The translations under genes were made by a program, and so were the position numbers. A stretch of DNA of 64,000 bases from Sphaerotilus sulfidivorans (GTDB taxonomy: Bacteria; Pseudomonadota; Gammaproteobacteria; Burkholderiales; Burkholderiaceae_C). Of the stretch, positions 1 to 12,749 are shown piece by piece. The notes under the pieces are model-generated. The model made no database searches. It was not told the origin of the DNA and worked only from the letters and a program-made list of their open reading frames with translations. Numbering within the stretch: position 1 is the first letter of the stretch; each line of letters begins with the position of its first letter. Location: NCBI RefSeq assembly GCF_013426975.1, contig NZ_JACCPY010000004.1, positions 1 through 64,000 on the forward strand. Reading direction: 5' to 3'.

Positions 1-523
1 CGAGCTGGAGCAGGCCCTGCCCCAGGTCACCGTGGTGGACAAGGGCCACGGCCGCATCGAGACGCGCCAGTGCGTCGTGGCCCACGACGTGAGCGCGCTG
101 GGCGAGGTGGCGGCACAGTGGCGCGGTCTGCGCAGCGTCGGGCGCATCAGGAGCACGCGCGAGATCGTCAACGGCCGGGCCAAGGGCGAGGCGGCCACCG
201 AGTGGCGTTACTACATCAGCAGCACGCAGCTCAGCCCCGAGCGGTTCGAGGCCGCGGTGCGCGCGCACTGGGGCATCGAGAACCAGTGCCACTGGGTGCT
301 GGACATGACCTTCTCCGAAGATGACTGTCGCATCCGCGTGGGCGACGGGGCCGAGAACTTCGCCATCCTCAGGCGCATGAGCCTGAACCTGCTCAAGCAG
401 GAAAAATCCAGGAAGACCAGTCTCAACATCAAGCGCCAGAAGGCCGCCTGGAGCCCGAAGTATCTGGAGACCGTGCTCGGCATCAGCCCGACGTAGGGGA
501 TCGGGCTTCATGCAATCGCCCTG
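1..523 (+). mobile_element. Right end of an ISAs1-family insertion sequence (left part outside window)
   Basis: The transposase reading frame is followed after 27 bases by a sequence which, read inwards on the minus strand from position 523, is CAGGGCGATTGCATGAAG. ISAs1-family elements characteristically end in CAGGG-type inverted repeats, and the homology of the neighbouring DUF5615 gene stops exactly here. I therefore place the element's outer edge at 523 and the first host base at 524. The other terminal repeat and the target duplication are beyond the left edge, so they cannot be compared. Confidence 0.75.
2..496 (+). CDS. ISAs1-family transposase, C-terminal part
   Basis: DDE-type transposase that would mobilise the surrounding insertion sequence. 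The frame is open from base 2, so the N-terminal part including most of the catalytic core is off the window; about 164 C-terminal residues remain. The family is recognised from the segment RAHWGIENQCHWVLDMTFSE followed by DDCRIR and the MSLNLLKQEK block, which is the hallmark C-terminal region of ISAs1 transposases. The end (LGISPT) and the stop lie just inside the terminal inverted repeat. Nothing visible suggests that it is inactive, but integrity of the N-terminus cannot be judged. Confidence 0.85.
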   Translation, partial: ELEQALPQVTVVDKGHGRIETRQCVVAHDVSALGEVAAQWRGLRSVGRIRSTREIVNGRAKGEAATEWRYYISSTQLSPERFEAAVRAHWGIENQCHWVLDMTFSEDDCRIRVGDGAENFAILRRMSLNLLKQEKSRKTSLNIKRQKAAWSPKYLETVLGISPT

Positions 524-668
524 AGTCGTGCGCACGGGCGTAGGTCCAGACGGCATGGTCGTTCGCGCCGGACAAGTCGAGCAGATCGACCTGACTCGAC
601 CCCGGATACACCGCTTGCAGTGAGGGCACCAGCCGCCGCGACAGATTCTCGTCCAGCAGCAGCTTCAC
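483..668 (-). pseudogene. DUF5615 PIN-like protein, truncated by the insertion sequence
   Basis: The N-terminus (VKLLLDENLSRRLVP) is typical of DUF5615, a PIN-nuclease-like family usually encoded with DUF433 as a presumed toxin-antitoxin pair. The GTG start overlaps the TGA stop of the DUF433 gene by four bases, a usual coupling for such pairs. Only about 48 residues, up to YARAHD (host bases 524-668), belong to the gene. The last 13 residues before the stop are encoded by the insertion-sequence end. Family members are roughly 110-120 residues, so the C-terminal half, with conserved acidic residues expected in a PIN fold, is lost or lies beyond the element. The product is almost certainly inactive. 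Confidence 0.75.
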
Positions 669-895
669 GCGGCGCGTACCCAGGCGGTGTGGCGCTCGCG
701 GTCGGCGGCGTAGGCGAGTGCGGCTTGAATGTCTTCCGGGGTCAGTTCGGGGAAGTCCGCGATGATCTCGGCGGTGGACATGCCGCTGGCGAGCCACTCC
801 AGCACGTCGTACACGGTGATGCGCAGGCCACGGATGCATGGCTTGCCGCCACGCTTGCCAGGCTCCAGGGTGATCCGGTCGCGGTAGTTCGGCAT
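665..895 (-). CDS. DUF433 family protein (antitoxin-like)
   Basis: Small 76-residue protein with the DUF433 pattern: an N-terminal ITLEPGKRGGKPCIRGLRI stretch, then YDVLEWLASGMSTAEIIADF and PELTPEDIQAAL, a winged-helix-like fold. DUF433 proteins are commonly paired with DUF5615 and are thought to act as the antitoxin or DNA-binding partner. The ATG at 895 has a GGAG nine bases upstream. It is complete, but its downstream partner is disrupted, so it is now probably an orphan antitoxin. The toxin-antitoxin role is inferred from the pairing, not from catalytic residues. Confidence 0.8.
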   Translation of the reverse strand: MPNYRDRITLEPGKRGGKPCIRGLRITVYDVLEWLASGMSTAEIIADFPELTPEDIQAALAYAADRERHTAWVRAA

Positions 896-971
896 GGGAC
901 AGGCTCCAGAACAGGTCAGGTGGGGTGACTGTAGCGCGTGGGCGCGATGGACGGCGGAGGGTATCCGCGTG

Positions 972-6701
<5,730 letters not shown>

Positions 6702-6897
6702 CGCGGGAGGTCTCTCTGACGGGCGAAACGGAACATTCTAGGGATGGCCCGTACCGCAGGGCGGGTCCGGGTCTCTGCGGGTCGGACAGGACGGATCGGC
6801 TTGATGCTGATCATCCACAAATGGAAAAAATGCAATCTGTCGCACAATGCGGCCCGGCTGCCGTGAACGAGTGCACGGGCCATCTTCGGGGGATCTC

Positions 6898-9072
6898 ATG
6901 AACACCATGTTCCTGCGGCCGCGCGCATGCGTCGGCCTGTTGCTGCTGCTGGGTGCCGGGGCGGCGCCGGCCGTGCCGTCGGCCACCGTGCCGTGGATCA
7001 AGGTCGACCAGTTCGGCTACCAGCCGGCGATGCAGAAGGTGGCGGTCGTCGTCGATCCTCAGGCCGGCTTCAACGCTGCCGAGGCCTTTGCACCGGGCAC
7101 CGGCAGCGGCCAGTACCAGATCCGCCGCTGGGCCGACGATGTGGTCGTGCACACCGGCACGCTGCAGCCCTGGAAGAGCGGCGCCACGCACGCGCAGTCC
7201 GGCGACCGCGGCTGGCACTACGACTTCTCGGCGCTGACCGCCGCCGGCGCCTACTACATCTGGGACAGCGCGCGCCAGGTCGGCTCGGGCCGCTTCGAGA
7301 TCGGCCGCGCGGTCTATGCGCCGGTGCTGCGCCATGCGGTGCGCATGTTCTATCACCAGCGCCTGAACCACGCGAAGGTCGCACCCTACGTGGACGCACG
7401 CTGGGCGGACGCCGCCGCCTACGAGCGCCCGGGCCAGGACCGCTCGGCCACCAGCCGCTGGGCCAAGGGCCAGGCCGCGACCGCGCGCGATCTCTCCGGC
7501 GGCTGGATGGATGCCGGCGACACCAACAAGTACGTGACCTTCGCGCAGTCGGCGGTGCTGCAGCTGCTCGACGCCTACCGCATGAGCCCGGCGGTGTTCC
7601 GCGACGACTTCGGCATTCCCGAGTCCGGCAACGGCCTGCCCGACCTGCTCGACGAGCTGAAGTGGGAGCTGGACTTCCTGCGCCGCATGCAGGACGCCAG
7701 CGGCACGCATGGCCTGTTCCTGAAGGTCGGCGTCGACAACTACACCGACATCTCGCCGCCGAGCGCCGATGCGCGCCCGCGCTACTACCTGCCCGAATGC
7801 ACCTCGGCGACACTGGCCGGCGCGGCGATGTTCGGCGCGGCCCATGTCGTCTATCGCGGCTTTGCCTCGCAGGCGGCGGGCGCGGCCGATCTGCTGGCGC
7901 GCGCCGAGGCCGCCTGGGCCCGCGCGAAGCTCACCACCAGCGGCTTCACCGTCTTCCAGACCGCCTGCGACGACGGCGACATCAAGGCCGGCGACGCCGA
8001 TGTCGACGCGCAGGGCCAGCTCGAGTCCTCGGTGCTGGCGGCCATCGCGCTGTATGAGGCCACCGGCAAGGCCGAGTACCGCGCCCATGTCGAGGCGAAC
8101 TACGCCCGGGTGCGGCCCTACAACATCTGGTGGTGGGGTCCGTACTGGGCGCCGATGCAGGTGGCGCTGCTGCGCCACGCCGGCCAGCCGGGCGTGGCGG
8201 CCAGCGTCGCGTCCAACCTGCGCAGCCAGAAGTCCTGGCAGAACGGCGTCATCTCGCTGACCGACTTCAACGGCGGCGCCAACGGCACCGATCTCTACCG
8301 CGCCCATCTGGCCGACGCCGAGTTCAACTGGGGTCACAACATGACCCGCTCGAACGCCGGCCTGATCAACCTCGACTTCGAGGCCTTCGGCATCAACAGC
8401 ACCAGTGCTGCGCTCTACCGCCGCATCGCCGAGCAGCATCTGCACTGGCTGCACGGCGCCAACCCGATGGGGCTGGTGATGCTGTCGAACATGGCGTCGG
8501 CCGGTGCCGAGTCCTCGCTCAGCGAGATCTATCACACCTGGTTCGCCAACGGCACGGTCTGGGACAGCACCAGGACCTCGGCGCGCGGCCCGGCGCCGGG
8601 CTATCTGGCCGGCGGGCCGAACACCACCTACACCGGCAGCGTCGCCGGCCTGGCCAGCCAGCCTCCGCAGAAGGCCTACAAGGACTGGAACACCGGCTGG
8701 CCGGAAAATTCCTGGGAAGTCACCGAGCCGGCGATCTACTACCAGGCCGCCTATGTGCAGCTGCTGGCGCGGCTGATGGGCACCGCCGACACCCAGGCGC
8801 CCACCGCACCGGCCCGGCTCACCGCCTCCGCGATCACCCGCAACAGCGCGACCTTGAGCTGGAGCGCCGGCCGGGACAATGTCGGCGTGGTCGGCCACGA
8901 CCTCTACAGCGGCTCGACGCTGCTGGGCGGCGGGCTGCTCGGCACCTCGCGCCTGATCACCGGCCTCAGCTGCAACACCAGCTACACGCTGACGCTGCGC
9001 GCCCGCGACCTGGCCGGCCAGGTCTCGGCCGCCAGCACGGCGCTGACGCTGAAGACCGCGGCCTGTTCCTGA
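6898..9072 (+). CDS. Secreted glycoside hydrolase family 9 (endoglucanase-like) with fibronectin III domain
   Basis: Predicted extracellular beta-1,4-glucanase of 724 residues. The ATG at 6898 is preferred over an in-frame ATG at 6847 because a GGGGGA precedes it and the protein then begins with a clean signal peptide (MNTMFLRPRACVGLLLLLG). An immunoglobulin-like CelD_N domain follows (about residues 35-125, IKVDQFGYQP). The GH9 catalytic domain then contains GGWMDAGDTNKY near residues 201-212, where the two aspartates match the catalytic base region, and WEVTEPAIYYQAAYV near 605-620, holding the catalytic glutamate. Residues about 631-724 form a fibronectin type III domain (TAPARLTASAITRNSATLSW). 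No carbohydrate-binding module was recognised. Substrate could be cellulose or a related glucan. Confidence 0.88.
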   Translation: MNTMFLRPRACVGLLLLLGAGAAPAVPSATVPWIKVDQFGYQPAMQKVAVVVDPQAGFNAAEAFAPGTGSGQYQIRRWADDVVVHTGTLQPWKSGATHAQSGDRGWHYDFSALTAAGAYYIWDSARQVGSGRFEIGRAVYAPVLRHAVRMFYHQRLNHAKVAPYVDARWADAAAYERPGQDRSATSRWAKGQAATARDLSGGWMDAGDTNKYVTFAQSAVLQLLDAYRMSPAVFRDDFGIPESGNGLPDLLDELKWELDFLRRMQDASGTHGLFLKVGVDNYTDISPPSADARPRYYLPECTSATLAGAAMFGAAHVVYRGFASQAAGAADLLARAEAAWARAKLTTSGFTVFQTACDDGDIKAGDADVDAQGQLESSVLAAIALYEATGKAEYRAHVEANYARVRPYNIWWWGPYWAPMQVALLRHAGQPGVAASVASNLRSQKSWQNGVISLTDFNGGANGTDLYRAHLADAEFNWGHNMTRSNAGLINLDFEAFGINSTSAALYRRIAEQHLHWLHGANPMGLVMLSNMASAGAESSLSEIYHTWFANGTVWDSTRTSARGPAPGYLAGGPNTTYTGSVAGLASQPPQKAYKDWNTGWPENSWEVTEPAIYYQAAYVQLLARLMGTADTQAPTAPARLTASAITRNSATLSWSAGRDNVGVVGHDLYSGSTLLGGGLLGTSRLITGLSCNTSYTLTLRARDLAGQVSAASTALTLKTAACS

Positions 9073-9093
9073 GCGGCGTCCGAGCCCCTCACC

Positions 9094-9585
9094 TCAGCCC
9101 ATCAGCGCGCAGGGAATCGACCACAGCAGCCGCCCCGGCGTGCTGCGGTCCGGCTCGATCTCCAGGCAGGTGAGCGAGGCCTTCTTGATGCGCACGATCG
9201 GCAGCTCGCTGCCCAGCAGCCGGCTGATCAGCAGCGACAGGTCCGGCTCATGGCCGACCAGCCACAGTGGGCCGTCGGTCTGCGCGGCCTGCTCGCGCAG
9301 ACCGGCCAGCGCCTGCGCGGTCGGGGTGTCGATCTTCAGCCAGTCGACCACCTGCGGGCGCGGGCAGTCGGGCAGCTCGTCGCAGAACTGCACCGCGGTC
9401 TCCAGCGCGCGCACCAGCGGGCTGCACAGCAGCCGCGCCGGCAGCAGCGTCTGGCGCTGGCAGAAGCGCGCCACCGCGCGGGTCTGGCGATGGCCCTTGT
9501 CGATGAGCGTGCGGTCGGCGTCGACGGGGGCCAGCAGCCGGTCTTCGGCAGTGGCATGGCGAAGGAAGAAGATCTGCTGGGTCAC
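9094..9585 (-). CDS. sixA: Phosphohistidine phosphatase, SixA family
   Basis: Histidine phosphatase of 163 residues that removes phosphate from phosphohistidine, in E. coli from ArcB or PTS proteins. The RHG-type motif FFLRHATAED lies at residues 7-16, with the nucleophilic histidine at about residue 10. A second motif LWLVGHEPDLSLL carries the other catalytic histidine. The length equals that of E. coli SixA (161). A longer frame begins at 9774, but the GTG at 9585 (VTQQIFFLRH) is chosen because the upstream extension runs through an inverted repeat and has no family similarity. It ends 21 bases from the convergent cellulase gene. Its partner phosphoprotein in this organism is unknown. Confidence 0.85.
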   Translation of the reverse strand: MTQQIFFLRHATAEDRLLAPVDADRTLIDKGHRQTRAVARFCQRQTLLPARLLCSPLVRALETAVQFCDELPDCPRPQVVDWLKIDTPTAQALAGLREQAAQTDGPLWLVGHEPDLSLLISRLLGSELPIVRIKKASLTCLEIEPDRSTPGRLLWSIPCALMG

Positions 9586-9666
9586 GGGGCCGGTCCGAAA
9601 ACGACAAGGGACCGCAGAGTATGCGGTCCCGGGGTGATACCGGCGTGACGGTGGTGTGACGAGGAG

Positions 9667-9769
9667 GCTGTTGGAATCCGTCTCTGGATCCGGATCGACC
9701 GGGGGTCCGATTCTGGCGCTCTCTGCACCTCGGCCCCATGGCGAAGGAATCTCGACAGATTCCAACAGC
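9667..9769. repeat. Inverted-repeat element of ~100 bp in the spacer upstream of sixA
   Basis: Twelve-base arms GCTGTTGGAATC (9667-9678) and GATTCCAACAGC (9758-9769) are perfect reverse complements about 79 bases apart. Next to the right arm is a nested perfect hairpin, GGAATCT-CGAC-AGATTCC (9746-9763). No coding capacity is evident inside. It could be a REP- or MITE-like element, or a large cruciform or RNA structure in the untranslated spacer. No target duplication is obvious. Confidence 0.6.
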
Positions 9770-9827
9770 GCCATCCCCGGTGCGACCTGCCCGCCGGGGC
9801 CGGCCGCACGGGTTCCTTATCGGCGTC

Positions 9828-10379
9828 TCAGAGCTGCAACTGCAGCATGACGCTCACTTGTGCGCGGTTCTGGCCGGGCGCGGTGCCGACCTCGACCTGC
9901 AGCTGGGTCTGGTTCGAGACCTGCCAGTTCAGGCCGGCACCGGCGCCGACCTGCAGCGCACGGCCCGGCTCGTCGCGGCGGGTCTTCATTTCGGTCTCGA
10001 TGCGGCCGTAGGCGCGGGTGCGCGCGGTGATCGGCAGCTCGGCGATGGTGCTGCCGCGCAGCCGTGCCGGCGTGCGGCCCGAGGCCGCCTGCGGCGCGCC
10101 GAAGCTGGCGATCTGGCCGTTCCAGCCGCTGCGCGGCTGCACCGGCTCGGTGTAGCGAACCCGCACCTGGCGGCCCAGACGGGTCTCGCCGGTGACGCCG
10201 CTGCTGCCCTGGGCGTTCGCGCCCTTGGGCTGGGCCAGCGCCTCGCCGCTCAGCAGCGAGCCGCCCATCAGCATCAGCATCGTGGCCACCGATCCCGGCC
10301 GCCGGCGCACCAGACGCACCGCGCGGCGCATGCGGCTGGCGGTGCGGTGCAGGACATGACGGGGGTGACGGCTGGGCAT
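9828..10379 (-). CDS. Hypothetical exported protein, beta-strand-rich C-terminus
   Basis: Unknown protein of about 183 residues. A basic N-terminus (RRAVRLVRRRPGS) leads into a hydrophobic stretch ATMLMLMGGSLLSG and an ALAQ cleavage site, so it is probably exported. The mature part alternates hydrophobic and polar residues (LNWQVSNQTQLQVEVGTAPG, then AQVSVMLQLQL) and ends in an aliphatic residue, reminiscent of an outer-membrane or periplasmic beta structure. The start is uncertain. An open frame runs up to 10505, but 10400-10500 is AT-richer and looks like promoter DNA, so the ATG at 10379 or the one at 10331 is more likely. No family was recognised. Confidence 0.55.
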   Translation of the reverse strand: MPSRHPRHVLHRTASRMRRAVRLVRRRPGSVATMLMLMGGSLLSGEALAQPKGANAQGSSGVTGETRLGRQVRVRYTEPVQPRSGWNGQIASFGAPQAASGRTPARLRGSTIAELPITARTRAYGRIETEMKTRRDEPGRALQVGAGAGLNWQVSNQTQLQVEVGTAPGQNRAQVSVMLQLQL

Positions 10380-10580
10380 GGCCGTGATTGGCGCATGGGC
10401 CGTCCGCGCGGGCGTAACCAGATCTGGAAATGATCGGTTTTGCCAGACCCGGTCATTCCTGCGCTTTTTCACCCTCTTTCGGATGAAAGCGTGACATATG
10501 CCCATCCGGGCCGGGATTTTGCCGGCGCGGCGATTGTTTCATTTGCCGGCGGTTTCGATGCGTCTGGTAACTGGATTGCC

Positions 10581-12656
10581 TCAGATGGATACAGGATCGG
10601 CCGCGGGCGACTGCGCCGCCAGGCCCTCGAGCCATTCGACGATGCCCTGCGGCTCGACCGCATCGCGGTTCATCACCGCCGAGGCCGGCTCGCCCTGCAG
10701 CATGCGGCGCACCGGCAGCTCCATCTTCTTGCCGGAGAGGGTGCGCGGCACCGCCGGCGCGGCCAGGATGCGGTCGGGCAGATGGTGCGGCGAGACCTGG
10801 GTGGCGATCTGCGTGCGGATGCGCTCCTTCAGCGGCTCGTCGAGCATCACGCCGGGCATCGGCACCAGCAGCAGCACGATCTCGCCGTCGGGATCGCCCT
10901 CGCGATGCAGGTCGACGACCAGGCTGTCGGCCACGCCGGGCAGCGCCTCGACCACCCGGTAGATCTCGGTGCTGCCCAGGCGCACGCCGCGGCGGTTCAG
11001 GGTGGCATCGCTGCGGCCGAGAATGACCGCGCCGGTGCGGCCCTCCTGCGGATGCGGCACCAGCCGGATCCAGTCGCCATGGCGCCAGACCGCCCCGATG
11101 CCGTCGCGGCCGGGATAGGTGCTGAAGTAGCTCTCGATCAGCCGGCGGTCGCCCTCGTCCTTCCAGAAGTAGAGCGGCATCGAGGGCATCGGCCGGGTGC
11201 AGACCAGCTCGCCGACCTCGCCGATCAGGCTGTCGCCGCGGCCGTCCTCGCGCGGCGGGCCCCAGGCCTCGACCGCGGCGCCCAGGCAGCGGCACTGGAT
11301 CTCGCCGGGCGGGTTGTCCAGCGTCGGCAGACCGGCGACGAAGGCCCCGGCGAAGTCGGTGCCGCCGGCGATCGAGCTGACCCAGATCGGCCGGCCGTCG
11401 ACCGCCGGCAGCTGCTGCTGCAGCCAGGCATGGACCTCGGCCGGCAGCGGCGAGCCGGTCGAGCCGATCGCGCGCAGCGCCGACAGGTCGGCCACCCGGG
11501 CCGGCTCCAGCCCGGAGCGCGACATCGCGGTCAGCACCGAGGCGCCGGCGCCGAAGTGGGTCACGCCGGTCTCGGCGGCGAAGCGCCACGGCAGGCTCCA
11601 GTCGGGCGCGTCGCTGCGGCCGGCCGGGTGGCCGTCATGCAGCGCGATGGTGGTGCCGCCCAGCAGCGCGCCGACCTGCAGGTTCCACATCACCCAGCCG
11701 CTGGAGGTGGCCCAGTGGAAGACATCGCCGGTGTCGACGCTGGCCCCGAGGTTGTTGTGCAGCACATTGAGCTTGAGGTGCTCGAGCATCACGCCGCCGT
11801 GGCCGTGCACGATCGGCTTGGGCAGGCCGCTGGTGCCGCTGGAGTAGACGATCCACAGCGGATGGTCGAAGGGCAGCCACTCCGGCTCGAAGTTCCACGG
11901 GTTGCCGGCCAGCAGCGGGCGCAGGTCCCAGGCGCGCCGGCCCGGCGCGGCGAACTCGTCGGGCTCGGCATCGCGGTCCAGGCAGGGCCACAGGATCATG
12001 TGCTCGACCGTGGGCAGGCCGTCGAGCAGCATGTGCAGCAGCGGGCGGCGGTCATGGTCGCGCCCGCCCCAGGTGCTGCCGTCGCAGCCGATCAGCACCT
12101 TCGGCCCGATCTGGCGGAAGCGGTCGAGCACCGCGCCGACACCCATGTCGGGCGAGCAGATCGACCAGATCGCGCCAAGGCTGGCGCAGGCCAGGAAGGC
12201 CACCACCGTCTGCGGCGTGCTGGGCAGGTAGGCGGCGACCCGGTCATTGCGGCCGACGCCCATGCCGCGCAGCGCCACCGCCAGCGAGGCCACCTCGCGG
12301 CGCAGCTCCGGCCAGCTCACCCGCAGCGTGCGCCCGGCCGCCTGCAGCATCTCGTTGCGGAACAGGATGGCGGGCAGGTCGGCGCCGTGCGCTTCGTCGG
12401 CATGGCGGAAGACCTGGCGGGCGTAGTTGAGCTGCGTGCCCGGAAACCAGACCGCGCCCGGCACCCGCCCGTCGGCCAGCGCCACCACCGGCTCGACCGG
12501 CGACTCGATGTCGAACCAGTCCCACAAGGCGCCCCAGAAGCCTTCCGGGTCATCGACCGACCATTGCCAGAGATCGTCGTAGTCGTCGAAATGCCGCCGG
12601 CGCTCCAGCGCCAGCCAGTGGAGAAACGCGGTGATCCGGGCCTCGGGGTGCGCCAT
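10581..12656 (-). CDS. aacS: Acetoacetyl-CoA synthetase (acetoacetate--CoA ligase)
   Basis: ATP-dependent ligase of 691 residues converting acetoacetate to acetoacetyl-CoA, linking ketone-body or polyhydroxybutyrate turnover to central carbon. It is an ANL-superfamily adenylate-forming enzyme. The N-terminal ACAS domain (DLWQWSVDDPEGFWGALWDW) is followed by the AMP-binding signature YSSGTSGLPKPIVHGHGG near residue 268, and the C-terminal domain ends with PRTLSGKKMELPVRR, whose lysine is the expected adenylation residue. Length and motifs fit AacS rather than acetyl-CoA synthetase. AGGACAGGA lies upstream of the ATG. It is followed downstream only by the unknown exported gene, in the same direction after 200 bases. 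Confidence 0.92.
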   Translation of the reverse strand: MAHPEARITAFLHWLALERRRHFDDYDDLWQWSVDDPEGFWGALWDWFDIESPVEPVVALADGRVPGAVWFPGTQLNYARQVFRHADEAHGADLPAILFRNEMLQAAGRTLRVSWPELRREVASLAVALRGMGVGRNDRVAAYLPSTPQTVVAFLACASLGAIWSICSPDMGVGAVLDRFRQIGPKVLIGCDGSTWGGRDHDRRPLLHMLLDGLPTVEHMILWPCLDRDAEPDEFAAPGRRAWDLRPLLAGNPWNFEPEWLPFDHPLWIVYSSGTSGLPKPIVHGHGGVMLEHLKLNVLHNNLGASVDTGDVFHWATSSGWVMWNLQVGALLGGTTIALHDGHPAGRSDAPDWSLPWRFAAETGVTHFGAGASVLTAMSRSGLEPARVADLSALRAIGSTGSPLPAEVHAWLQQQLPAVDGRPIWVSSIAGGTDFAGAFVAGLPTLDNPPGEIQCRCLGAAVEAWGPPREDGRGDSLIGEVGELVCTRPMPSMPLYFWKDEGDRRLIESYFSTYPGRDGIGAVWRHGDWIRLVPHPQEGRTGAVILGRSDATLNRRGVRLGSTEIYRVVEALPGVADSLVVDLHREGDPDGEIVLLLVPMPGVMLDEPLKERIRTQIATQVSPHHLPDRILAAPAVPRTLSGKKMELPVRRMLQGEPASAVMNRDAVEPQGIVEWLEGLAAQSPAADPVSI

Positions 12657-12749
12657 GGTCGGGTCCTGTCCTGATGTGGGTTGAATTTGCCAACTTTTTA
12701 TCAGAAATGCCCGGAACGGCCCGGTTTTGCGCGGGGTGTCGGTGGGCTG

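Noticed and set aside
6702-6897. LexA (SOS) box between uvrA and the cellulase gene
   Set aside because: The closest sequence on the minus strand has CTG and CAG nine rather than ten bases apart and lacks the flanking T and A; no site meets the CTGT-N8-ACAG pattern.
9586-9774. Longer start for sixA at 9774
   Set aside because: The additional 63 codons run through an inverted-repeat element and lack any resemblance to SixA; the GTG at 9585 gives a normal length.
10518-10551. Two copies of TTTGCCGGCG near the aacS end
   Set aside because: Ten-base direct repeats of this GC-rich kind are expected by chance in this genome and match no known site.
10505-10581. Start at 10505 for the unknown exported protein
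   Set aside because: The first 42 codons would cover AT-richer, promoter-like DNA, and no ribosome-binding site precedes that ATG.
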